DNA from: an uncultured Lachnospiraceae bacterium
Lineage (GTDB): Bacteria; Bacillota; Clostridia; Lachnospirales; Lachnospiraceae
Length of the DNA stretch: 50,871 nt
Assembly: GCA_910579505.1 (NCBI GenBank)
Contig: CAJTTZ010000020.1
Location: 1 to 50,871, forward strand
Direction of reading: 5' to 3'
Part shown: piece by piece, positions 1 to 7,670 of the stretch
Layout of the letters: every line of letters begins with the position of its first letter
How positions within the stretch are numbered: position 1 is the stretch's first letter
Program-made: the position numbers and the translations under genes
Notes under the pieces: generated by a model
What the model saw: only the letters and a program-made list of their open reading frames with translations
The model's database searches: none
What the model was told of the DNA's origin: nothing

Positions 1-9
1 ACATTAAAA

Positions 10-32
10 ATATATCGGGAGATATATTGACA
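10..32 (+). promoter_or_regulatory. Dyad overlapping a TTGACA box upstream of the MATE gene
   Basis: A perfect 7-bp dyad (ATATATC, 4-nt spacer, GATATAT) is followed directly by TTGACA at 27-32. No convincing -10 box lies at the right distance before the start codon at 65, so this may be an operator or chance AT-rich symmetry. Confidence 0.25.
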
Positions 33-64
33 AATTTCAAATATTGAGATAGGAGGAAACGAAA

Positions 65-1423
65 ATGAACACAGAAACAGCAGAAAATAAATTAGGCACT
101 CTGCCAGTTAGCCAGTTATTATTGAAAATGTCCGTGCCGCTTGTTTTGTCCCTGCTGATACAAGTGTTATACGGATTGGTTGACAGTCTGTATGTGGCAC
201 AGATCAGCAATGAAGCATTGACGGCGATTTCCCTATGTACCCCGGTACAATATCTTATTACAGGCATTGGGGCGGGCATTGGAGTTGGGACAAATGCTCT
301 CCTGTCAAAGCAGTTGGGCGCAGGCGCCAGGGAAAATATCAGCAGGATAATAGGGAACGGGCTTTTTATGGTATGGGTTGCTTCTGTACTTTTTGTCGTA
401 ATAGGAATAACAGCCATTGTACCCTTTTTCGGCTTTCAAACAGATATTGTCCCTATTTTGGATATGTGCAGCTCTTACAGCCGGATATTATGTCTTGCCG
501 CCTTTGCTTCCCTGCACCAAGTCTTTTTTGAAAGACTGCTAAGTGCAACGGGAAAAACAAACCTAACAATGATTTCCATGATTACCGGGGCGGTTATCAA
601 TATTATATTAGACCCGGTTATGATTTTTGGGTGGTTTGGTATGCCTGCACTTGGTATAGCGGGGGCTGCTTATGCAACTGTCATTGCACAGATGATTGCC
701 AGTCTTGCAGGGCTTAGCCTAAATATCTTCAAAAACAAAGAGCTTCATTTCCAATTTTCAAAGACACGTCCCAATGGGGAAATTATAGGGCAGATATTAA
801 ATATCGGTATTCCCGTTGCAATCACAAACTGTATGATTTCCGTGCTTGCTTTTGGTATTAACAATATCGTCCTGCCGCTTTCTGTTGTTGCACCCGCCGT
901 TTATATTGCCTGTATCAGATTACAGAGCTTTGCAATCATGCCCGCAAACGGAATGAGTGACGCAAATGTATCTATCATTGCTTACAATCTTGGGGCAGGA
1001 AAGCATAAACGCATTTTAGACACTCTGCGTTTCAGCATTATTGCCAATCTTATAATTGGCATTATTGTAACGCTTCTGTTTTTGGTCTTTACAAAGCCAT
1101 TGTTGTTACTTTTTAATGCGTCTGATGAAATGCTGCTGATCGGTATTCCCGCATTAAGGATTATCGGTATTTCCATACCTTTGTTGGGGATTAGTAATAT
1201 CCTGCGTGGCTGTCTGCAAGCGTTGGGGCGTGGAAAGGAAAGTTTTAGCCTATCTGTTGCACAGGCTGTCTTTCTTTTAGGTGGAGCATGGTTATTTTCC
1301 ATGTCAGGGAACATTACTTTGGTATGGCTCTCTTTTCCGCTGATGGAAATTATAAGGGCAGGATTGGCAATAGTATTTGTCAAAAAATCATTCCGGCTTC
1401 ACAATATCAGCGCAAAAATTTAA
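65..1423 (+). CDS. MATE family multidrug efflux transporter
   Basis: The 452-residue length and twelve or so hydrophobic segments fit a MATE (NorM/DinF-type) antiporter, which exports cationic drugs or metabolites across the cytoplasmic membrane using a Na+ or H+ gradient. The N-terminus reads GTLPVSQLLLKMSVPLVLSLL, typical of clostridial members, and a repeat of the same fold starts near residue 235. An AGGAGG box lies 8 nt before the ATG. It is followed by a broken response-regulator fragment and a recombinase remnant, so it may be cargo of an old mobile element. The substrate cannot be read from sequence. Confidence 0.9.
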   Translation: MNTETAENKLGTLPVSQLLLKMSVPLVLSLLIQVLYGLVDSLYVAQISNEALTAISLCTPVQYLITGIGAGIGVGTNALLSKQLGAGARENISRIIGNGLFMVWVASVLFVVIGITAIVPFFGFQTDIVPILDMCSSYSRILCLAAFASLHQVFFERLLSATGKTNLTMISMITGAVINIILDPVMIFGWFGMPALGIAGAAYATVIAQMIASLAGLSLNIFKNKELHFQFSKTRPNGEIIGQILNIGIPVAITNCMISVLAFGINNIVLPLSVVAPAVYIACIRLQSFAIMPANGMSDANVSIIAYNLGAGKHKRILDTLRFSIIANLIIGIIVTLLFLVFTKPLLLLFNASDEMLLIGIPALRIIGISIPLLGISNILRGCLQALGRGKESFSLSVAQAVFLLGGAWLFSMSGNITLVWLSFPLMEIIRAGLAIVFVKKSFRLHNISAKI

Positions 1424-1451
1424 TTAAATTAGTTAATAAAGCGAGGATAAC

Positions 1452-1793
1452 ATTATCGGAAAAATACTACTGCTGACACTTAATGAACAAGAGGAAAAAG
1501 CGGTTGACAAAATTATATCTGCAATCGCTGACTATATACAGATTGAACCCTTGCAGATTATGCCCGCTTCCGTGTTGTCCTTTCCGGGACTGGAAATAAG
1601 GCAGCACCAACGCCGGGTATTTAGGGGCGGGGAAGAAGTAAACCTTACCCGCCTTGAATACAGTACCCTTGTATTCCTTGCTTCCAATCCCGGCATTGTC
1701 CTCACACGGACACAGATTTTTGAAGCCGTTTGGAACATAGATAGCGATAGCTGCCATTCCCCGGTATCTTTTTCTGCCCTTGTGGACGCTTAG
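1452..1793 (+). pseudogene. Truncated OmpR-family response regulator (DNA-binding part)
   Basis: This frame encodes a winged-helix (Trans_reg_C) domain recognisable from VNLTRLEYSTLVFLASNPG and LTRTQIFEAVW, the start and middle of the OmpR/PhoB effector domain. No receiver domain precedes it. The reading frame is open from about 1440, but the first ATG is at 1551, so a true start is unclear (an ATT at 1452 follows a weak purine stretch). After the CHSPVS motif the frame runs into unrelated residues and stops, losing the recognition helix end and wing. I read it as a remnant; a short functional HTH protein is less likely. Confidence 0.6.
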
Positions 1794-1994
1794 AATTTAT
1801 TTTTTCGGGATTGAGTACGGGGTCCCTATGCTTGCTATTCCGCTATTCTAAACTTTTTATAAAATTTCCCGGAAACTTTGCCATTTTTTACCTCCCATGC
1901 GTAGTAAGTAGTAGAGGGGGAGTTTACGCTATTCCCGTATAGTGTACTTGCCGCTCTTCATAAAATTTAGGGAAACCGTCAAAGGAGAAAGTTT

Positions 1995-2198
1995 ATGTCA
2001 AAAACGAATAATTCTCCTACGCCCGATACTCAAATACGCATGGAACGTCTTTCCATGGAAGAATTTCTTTCCATTGATAAAATGAGGCTGACCGTTACCA
2101 ACATCTACCCCGCCTTTCAGAAAAAATCAGAGCAGGAAACCCGACAGGAAATCGGAGTGCGGCTCTATCAGATTTTCAAAAAATATGCCGATGTATGA
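1995..2198 (+). CDS. Small conserved protein preceding a serine recombinase
   Basis: This 67-residue charged protein has no membrane segment or recognisable motif. It starts 8 nt after an AAAGGAG box and overlaps the recombinase gene by 14 bp, so the two were probably translationally coupled. Small ORFs of this size often sit directly upstream of serine recombinases in clostridial integrative elements; its role is not known to me. Since the downstream recombinase is broken, this gene is probably a relic. Confidence 0.55.
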   Translation: MSKTNNSPTPDTQIRMERLSMEEFLSIDKMRLTVTNIYPAFQKKSEQETRQEIGVRLYQIFKKYADV

Positions 2199-3208
2199 CG
2201 CATTATATGCAAGACAGTCAATCGAGAAAAAAGACAGCATTTCCGTAGAAAGTCAGCTTGCGTATTGCAGATACGAAACCCACGGGGAAACCTGTATGGA
2301 ATATACGGACAGAGGATTTTCCGGCAAGGATACCAACCGCCCCGGTTTTGAAAATATGATGAATGATATTCGTGCAGGAAAAATCAAACGGGTTATTGTC
2401 TACAAACTCGACCGTATCAGCCGCTCCATTTTGGACTTTGCAAACATGATGGAGATTTTTCAGAAATATCATGTGGAGTTTGTTTCTTCCACGGAAAAAT
2501 TTGACACGTCCACACCGATCGGCAGGGCGATGTTAAATATCTGTATCGTGTTCGCCCAACTGGAACGGGAAACTATACAGAAGCGGGTAACGGACGCTTA
2601 TTATGCAAGGTGCAAGCGCGGCTTCTACATGGGCGGACGTATCCCCTACGGCTACCGTCTGACAAACACGGTCATTGACAATATCCGCACTTCCATGTAC
2701 GAGGAAGTCCCGGAGGAAAGCGAACAGCTAAAGCTGATTTACTCTATGTATGCGGACACGGACAATTCACTTGGAGATATTGTACGGTACTTGAACGAAC
2801 ACCAGATTAAAAATCTGCGCGGTGCAAACTGGAATACCGCCCGTATCAGTGAAATGCTCCGCAACCCCGTGTATGTGCAAGCCGATATTGACGTGTATCA
2901 GTTTTTCCAAAGTCAAGGTGCAAACATCTATAATCCGGCAAGTGATTTTACGGGTTACAATGCCTGCTATCTCTACAAGGGTACGGTTTCCACTTCAAGA
3001 AAGCAGAGCGACTTATCCGACAAAGAGATTGTGCTTGCGAAGGGTTTTATCTCCTCAAAGACATGGTTAGCCTGCCGCATACGATGTCTAAATAACCGAC
3101 AGTCCACAAAGACCTGTAAACCCAAAAACTCATGGCTTGGTAGTTGATACGCTTATCAAGGTCATCCGCATTGCGGGCGGAAACCTTGAAATCACTTGGA
3201 ACATTTGA
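2185..3208 (+). pseudogene. Large serine recombinase with internal deletion
   Basis: Residues 1-150 form an intact serine recombinase catalytic domain, with YARQS (nucleophile Ser12), the VYKLDRISR motif and the QLERE helix; residues 150-260 match the Recombinase domain. The protein then reads up to NRQSTKTCKPKNSWL and stops at 3147 instead of entering the zinc ribbon. In another frame, 3140-3208 encodes VVDTLIKVIRIAGGNLEITW, the usual extreme C-terminus of this family, ending at TGA 3206-3208. The zinc ribbon and coiled coil (roughly 180 residues) are therefore deleted with a frameshift. Site-specific integration activity is unlikely. Confidence 0.75.
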
Positions 3209-3297
3209 CAATTAACCATGAAAGATTGAAGCACAGTATTTTGAGGAAAATATTTTATGAGATATTTTTACTTCAATCCTCCCGTTTCGGTGAAGCG

Positions 3298-3405
3298 AAG
3301 CGGCAGGCTTCCCAGTGAAAAGCTCCTTGGAAATAGAATTTGGACAACACAAACAAAGCGGTTAGGATCTTGGCGATTTTTCGCAAGCTAAAGGTCCTGC
3401 CGCTT
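3298..3405. other. Possible structured RNA or palindromic remnant
   Basis: In the 244-bp gap between the recombinase remnant and the XRE gene, AAGCGGCAGG (3298-3307) and CCTGCCGCTT (3396-3405) are exact reverse complements about 90 nt apart. A small GCGA-TTTT-TCGC hairpin lies between them. No ORF is credible here. It may be a folded RNA or the end of the decayed element. Confidence 0.3.
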
Positions 3406-3452
3406 GTTATGGAAATAACAGCCTGATTTTTGGTGTGTCTTCTCGGAAGTGT

Positions 3453-3812
3453 TTATGTTGCCCGATTGACAGAATTTCTAAGTGTCAGCAGCTCATAGTA
3501 ATCCAAAAGAGCAGCGGTATTGTGTCGGTCCAGTTCCAGTGTTGTATTGATCAGATCGCTGACGGTATAGTCTGCGGAAAGGCGTTTGTTCAATGTGCTG
3601 ATACTTGCGCGGTACCGGGTTCGCTGTAAAAGAAAATCTGTGGATACATCATAAAAGTCTGCGAGCTTAATCAGTGTGTTGAGGTCAGGCGTATGTACGC
3701 CCTTTTCATAGTTGGAGACAGTTGCCACTGTTACGTTCAGATAAGCGGCAACTTCTTTCTGCAAACAACCTTTTTCCTTTCGTAGTTTAGCCAGAAATGT
3801 ACCAAATTCCAT
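3453..3812 (-). CDS. XRE-family helix-turn-helix regulator
   Basis: The N-terminal 60 residues form a Cro/C1-type HTH (FGTFLAKLRKEKGCLQKEVAAYLNVTVATVSNYEKG), followed by a leucine-rich region likely to mediate dimerisation. The open frame extends upstream to 3890, but I prefer the ATG at 3812, which has GGAG 6 nt away and gives the usual distance to the HTH; the ATG at 3824 is an alternative. It stands alone, convergent with the recombinase remnant and divergent from the EamA gene. The target is unknown; self-regulation would be typical. Confidence 0.75.
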   Translation of the reverse strand: MEFGTFLAKLRKEKGCLQKEVAAYLNVTVATVSNYEKGVHTPDLNTLIKLADFYDVSTDFLLQRTRYRASISTLNKRLSADYTVSDLINTTLELDRHNTAALLDYYELLTLRNSVNRAT

Positions 3813-3824
3813 CATGTTCTCCAT

Positions 3825-4113
3825 ACCAAAGCGAGAAGCTCCGGTCTTTTTCTGAAAGTAGGCAGACCTGTCAAAAAGTCTGCATGCCATTGTGTTTCTA
3901 TAAGGTTATAGCGATATTTTTACTGTATCGTATTTTAACGTAGAAAAAAGCAAAATAAACGCACAGCATAAAATATGGAAAATTATGGATTTAAATTCAA
4001 GGAATTATTTAATAGAGAAGCATACAAAGTGGACTTCCAACAAGGAGAAATATTTGTTGTAAACTTGATTTTACAGGGAAAAATAAGTATAAATAAAGTG
4101 GAGGTGGCAGCGT
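3825..4113. other. AT-rich intergenic region with no credible gene
   Basis: An open frame from 3975 runs into the next gene in another frame but lacks a ribosome binding site and family resemblance. This stretch presumably holds divergent promoters for the XRE and EamA genes; I see no clear -35/-10 pair. Confidence 0.3.
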
Positions 4114-4527
4114 ATGTGGTTTTTATTTGCAATCCTGTCCGCGGTGTTTGCGGCATTGACTTCGATACTTGCAAAAATCGGTATAGAGGGCGTTAATTCC
4201 AATCTCGCCACGGCAATACGGACGGTCGTGGTCGTTATTATGGCGTGGGGCATGGTGTTTCTGACAAACACACAGGGCGGCATTGCCGAGATCAGCAGAA
4301 AAAGCTGGATATTCCTGATCCTTTCCGGGCTTGCAACCGGCGCGTCATGGCTCTGCTATTACCATGCCCTGCAGATCGGGGAGGCATCTAAGGTGGTGCC
4401 GATTGACAAACTGAGCGTGGTAATCACCCTCATACTTGCTTTTGTTTTCCTGCACGAGGAATTTACCGCAAGATCGTTGATCGGCTGTGTGCTGATCGGG
4501 GTGGGGACGCTGGTTATGGTGTTATGA
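4114..4527 (+). CDS. EamA/DMT-superfamily transporter, single-repeat form
   Basis: At 137 residues this is one EamA repeat (about five hydrophobic helices) rather than the usual ten-helix double repeat of about 300 residues. Half-size members act as dimers like EmrE-type proteins. It contains LATGASWLCYYHALQIGEASKVVPIDKLS, the conserved EamA core, and ends in a hydrophobic helix. GGAGG lies upstream of the ATG. The substrate is unknown. Single-repeat members of this kind are widespread as complete genes, so I do not read it as truncated. Confidence 0.85.
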   Translation: MWFLFAILSAVFAALTSILAKIGIEGVNSNLATAIRTVVVVIMAWGMVFLTNTQGGIAEISRKSWIFLILSGLATGASWLCYYHALQIGEASKVVPIDKLSVVITLILAFVFLHEEFTARSLIGCVLIGVGTLVMVL

Positions 4528-4609
4528 ATGCCGAAGAAAATGTGGAGAAGTTTATGTTCAGGGCGAGTATATTTTCTACTTGCTGAAAGATGGTGTTTAG
4601 GAGGGTTTC

Positions 4610-5125
4610 ATGGAATATACACATTACTACGGTTCCCCGCTTGGCAAAATATTGCTCGCGTCAGACGGACATGCCCTGACGGGCTTATGGTTTGAGGGAC
4701 AGAAATATTTTGCGGCAAAACTTGACCAGGATCATGCGGAGAAAAACCTGCCGGTCTTTGCCCGGACGGCAGAGTGGCTTGCCCTGTATTTTGACGGGAA
4801 GAACCCCGCCTTTATGCCGCCGCTGTCTTTGAAAGGAACGCCTTTTCAGAAAGAGGTGTGGGAAGCGATGCTTGCGATCCCGTTCGGACAGACGACGACT
4901 TACGCAAAAATTGCCGCGCAAATTGCAAAGAACAGGGGAATTGCATCCATGTCGGCGCAGGCGGTTGGCAGCGCGGTAGCCCACAATCCTATCTCCCTTA
5001 TCATCCCGTGCCACAGAGTTGTCGGATCGGACGGCAGCCTGACGGGGTACGCGGGCGGCATCGAGAAGAAGGAATGGCTTCTGGCAATGGAAAGACAAGC
5101 AGAGGGGATTGTGGTATACTATTAA
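4610..5125 (+). CDS. ogt: Methylated-DNA--[protein]-cysteine S-methyltransferase
   Basis: This suicide DNA repair enzyme transfers the alkyl group of O6-alkylguanine or O4-alkylthymine to its own cysteine. The active-site PCHRV motif is at residues 133-137 (acceptor Cys134), preceded by the DNA-binding helix around QAVGSAVAHNP and followed by LTGYAGGIEKKEWLL. The 171-residue length is normal for the Ogt/MGMT family. AGGAGG sits 6 nt before the ATG. It is closely followed by pyrK and could share its transcript. Confidence 0.93.
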   Translation: MEYTHYYGSPLGKILLASDGHALTGLWFEGQKYFAAKLDQDHAEKNLPVFARTAEWLALYFDGKNPAFMPPLSLKGTPFQKEVWEAMLAIPFGQTTTYAKIAAQIAKNRGIASMSAQAVGSAVAHNPISLIIPCHRVVGSDGSLTGYAGGIEKKEWLLAMERQAEGIVVYY

Positions 5126-5150
5126 AAAAACAACCAGAAAGGAACCGCAT

Positions 5151-5927
5151 ATGGCGCAAAAGAGAAAAGTAACAGCGACGGTAATATCGCAAAAACAGAT
5201 AGGCGAGCAGATATATGATCTCTGGCTGGAGACGAAGCTTGTAAAGAACGCCCATCCCGGGCAGTTTGTGGCGGTCTATCCCCGCGGAGAGAGCATGCTC
5301 CTGCCCCGCCCCATCAGCATCTGTGAGACGGACAAGGCAAAAAACAGGCTGCGCCTTGTGTACCGCGTGGCGGGGAAGGGCACGGCTGAATTTTCGGCCT
5401 GCAAGGCGGGCGACAGGCTGGATGTACTCGGCGTGCTTGGAAACGGGTTCCCTGTTGACAAAGCGAAAGGGAAACGTGTTTTTCTGATGGGCGGCGGGAT
5501 CGGCATTCCGCCTATGCTGGAGCTGGCAAAGGAGATGGATGAGAAGAAGCAGATTCTCCTTGGCTATCGGAATAAAGATCTTTTTCTGGAAGAGGATCTG
5601 GCGCAGTACGGCGACGTCTATGTGGCGACGGAGGACGGCAGCGTGGGGACGAAGGGAAACGTGATGGATATCATCAAAGCCTACACGCTTCATGCGGATG
5701 TGATTATGGCGTGCGGTCCGATGCCGATGCTCCGGGCGGTTAAAAGGTATGCGGCGGAACAGGGGATTGAGGCATATATTTCTCTGGAGGAGCGCATGGC
5801 GTGTGGTGTGGGCGCGTGTCTGGGATGCGTATGCCGCACGGCGAAAGTGGACGCACATTCCCATGTGCACAATGCGCGTATCTGCACGGAGGGACCGGTT
5901 TTTGAAGCAGGGGAGGTGGAACTATGA
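5151..5927 (+). CDS. pyrK: Dihydroorotate dehydrogenase B, electron-transfer subunit
   Basis: PyrK carries FAD and a 2Fe-2S cluster and passes electrons from PyrD to NAD+ during pyrimidine synthesis. Residues 1-100 form the ferredoxin-reductase FAD domain (RPISIC), 105-200 the NAD domain (GGGIGIPPM, CGPMPML), and the C-terminal cysteines 218, 223, 226 and 245 (motif MACGVGACLGC) ligate the cluster. I start at the ATG at 5151, which follows AAAGGA; the frame is open from 5109. The stop overlaps the pyrD start (ATGA), indicating a translationally coupled pair. Confidence 0.94.
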   Translation: MAQKRKVTATVISQKQIGEQIYDLWLETKLVKNAHPGQFVAVYPRGESMLLPRPISICETDKAKNRLRLVYRVAGKGTAEFSACKAGDRLDVLGVLGNGFPVDKAKGKRVFLMGGGIGIPPMLELAKEMDEKKQILLGYRNKDLFLEEDLAQYGDVYVATEDGSVGTKGNVMDIIKAYTLHADVIMACGPMPMLRAVKRYAAEQGIEAYISLEERMACGVGACLGCVCRTAKVDAHSHVHNARICTEGPVFEAGEVEL

Positions 5928-6826
5928 ACACAGAGGTAAAAATTGCGGGAGTCACCTTTAAAAATCCTGTTATGACGGCTTCCGGCACTTTCGGTTCCGG
6001 CATGGAGTACAGCGACTTTGTGGATTTAAACAGGCTGGGAGCGGTGGTGACCAAAGGGGTTGCGAACGTGCCGTGGGAGGGCAATCCGACGCCCCGTGTG
6101 GCGGAAGTGTACGGCGGCATGTTAAATGCCATTGGACTTCAAAATCCGGGGATTGATGTTTTTATAGAGAGGGATCTGGCTTTTTTAAAAAACTATGACA
6201 CAAATGTCATTGTAAATGTCTGCGGTAAAACCGTGGAGGATTACCTGGAAGTGGTGGAACGTCTTTCGGACACAGCCGTTTCCATGCTGGAAATCAACGT
6301 GTCCTGCCCCAACGTGAAAGAGGGGGCGATTGCTTTTGGGCAGAAAGCGGACTCCCTCTACGATATCACGTCGCAGATTAAGAAAAAGGCGAAACAGCCG
6401 GTGATTATGAAGCTGAGCCCGAATGTGACGGACATCACAGAGATGGCAAAAGCGGCGGAGGCGGCGGGAGCCGACGCGCTTTCCATGATTAACACGATCA
6501 CGGGCATGAAGATTGATATTCACAGGAAAAAGTTTGTGCTTGCCAATAAGACGGGCGGCATGTCCGGCCCTGCTGTCAAGCCGGTGGCTGTGCGCATGGT
6601 CTACCAGACGGCGCAGGCTGTGAAGATTCCGATTATCGGTATGGGCGGTATCGGAAGCGCGGAAGATGCGATTGAGTTCCTGCTTGCCGGGGCCAGCGCT
6701 GTAGCGGTTGGGGCGATGAATTTTGTGAACCCTTACACGACTGTGGAAGTGGTGGAAGGAATCGAGGCTTATATGAAGCAGTATGGGATTGAGAATGTGA
6801 CGGAGCTGATCGGGGGCGTAGAGTGA
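5924..6826 (+). CDS. pyrD: Dihydroorotate dehydrogenase B, catalytic subunit
   Basis: This FMN-dependent TIM barrel oxidises dihydroorotate to orotate, the fourth step of UMP synthesis, in complex with PyrK. The 300-residue length, the INVSCPN motif with catalytic Cys128 (class 1 enzymes use cysteine, class 2 serine), KLSPNVTD, and the FMN-phosphate motif GMGGI followed by AVGAMNF are all present. It overlaps pyrK by 4 bp. No other pyr genes are in the window, so the remaining pathway must be elsewhere. Confidence 0.96.
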   Translation: MNTEVKIAGVTFKNPVMTASGTFGSGMEYSDFVDLNRLGAVVTKGVANVPWEGNPTPRVAEVYGGMLNAIGLQNPGIDVFIERDLAFLKNYDTNVIVNVCGKTVEDYLEVVERLSDTAVSMLEINVSCPNVKEGAIAFGQKADSLYDITSQIKKKAKQPVIMKLSPNVTDITEMAKAAEAAGADALSMINTITGMKIDIHRKKFVLANKTGGMSGPAVKPVAVRMVYQTAQAVKIPIIGMGGIGSAEDAIEFLLAGASAVAVGAMNFVNPYTTVEVVEGIEAYMKQYGIENVTELIGGVE

Positions 6827-6860
6827 GAAACATGCAGAAAGAAAATGGGAGAAAACGGAA

Positions 6861-7520
6861 ATGACGATAGAGGAGTTTAGAAAGAGAGTGGAAGACGATC
6901 CTGAGTGGGCGCCGGGATGGGAAATTATTGACAAGGAATTTGACAGGCTTTATCCCGGAGTGAAGCCCGGGCACTATGCCACAGACATGGCGTCGAGAGC
7001 CGTCTTTGGTGGAAACAATTACCTTGACGGATTTTCCATTTATCCATCTCCGAAAGGCTATAAGCACATAGTGACATACGGCATGACCCAGCTTTACGCC
7101 AATGAAAAAGCGCTCGGCGGCGAGTGGAGTAAATGGGGTTATGAAATGACGATCAAGCTTAGGGAAGAGACAGACGAGGCGTGTATGTGGGCGATTGACA
7201 TGATGCTGAATCTTGCCAGATATACTTATACACAGGAAAGGTTTTTTGATCCCTTTGAGTATGTTTCGGGCGGGGGAAAGTCTTTACATACGGGTGTGGA
7301 GTCAGACATCACAGCTCTTTTGACGATTGCCGATACGGAAGCGCAGACGCAGGACACGTTATATGGCAAGACCCAGTTTATCCAGCTGGTCGGCATAACG
7401 GAGAGCGAACTGCAGGCATTGATTGAGGATCACGATAACGCGTATAAGCTTTATGACCTGATGAAAAAAGACAATCCCGATCTTGTCACCGATATGAAGC
7501 GGACGAAATCATATCTGTAA
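6861..7520 (+). CDS. Suppressor-of-fused (SUFU) domain protein
   Basis: The 219-residue protein matches the bacterial SUFU domain: YPSPKGYKHIVTYGMTQLYANE, SKWGYEMTIKL and, later, TQFIQLVGITESELQ. Bacterial SUFU proteins have no proven general function; comparative genomics has listed SUFU among immunity-protein superfamilies of polymorphic toxin systems. No toxin gene adjoins it here. It lies 34 nt after pyrD with a GGGAG box and could be cotranscribed. No signal peptide or membrane segment is visible, so it should be cytoplasmic. Confidence 0.8.
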   Translation: MTIEEFRKRVEDDPEWAPGWEIIDKEFDRLYPGVKPGHYATDMASRAVFGGNNYLDGFSIYPSPKGYKHIVTYGMTQLYANEKALGGEWSKWGYEMTIKLREETDEACMWAIDMMLNLARYTYTQERFFDPFEYVSGGGKSLHTGVESDITALLTIADTEAQTQDTLYGKTQFIQLVGITESELQALIEDHDNAYKLYDLMKKDNPDLVTDMKRTKSYL

Positions 7521-7619
7521 AAATAGGGCACCGGCGCGCTTGATTCAGAGAATGCTTCGCACTCCCCTTTCATGCTTTGCGTTGTCGCAATTTCCTGCCA
7601 AAATAAAAAACATATCCGA

Positions 7620-7670
7620 CCCTCCCTGCGCATAGATTTATAGTAACTATACGCAGGGAGGGCATTTTTT
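7620..7670 (+). terminator. Strong hairpin plus T6, embedding the sipL ribosome binding site
   Basis: CCCTCCCTGCG pairs with CGCAGGGAGGG around a short AT loop (ATAG/CTAT extend the stem), followed by CA and six T residues. It looks like an intrinsic terminator for the pyrKD-SUFU unit. The 3' arm contains the GGGAGG Shine-Dalgarno for the GTG start at 7671, so it may also control sipL translation. Confidence 0.7.

Noticed and set aside
3975..4196. Small ORF overlapping the EamA start
   Set aside because: No ribosome binding site, no family resemblance, and it runs into the clear EamA frame.
5001..5870. 289-codon minus-strand frame over pyrK
   Set aside because: Antisense to a clear pyrK gene, with no ribosome binding site or domain.
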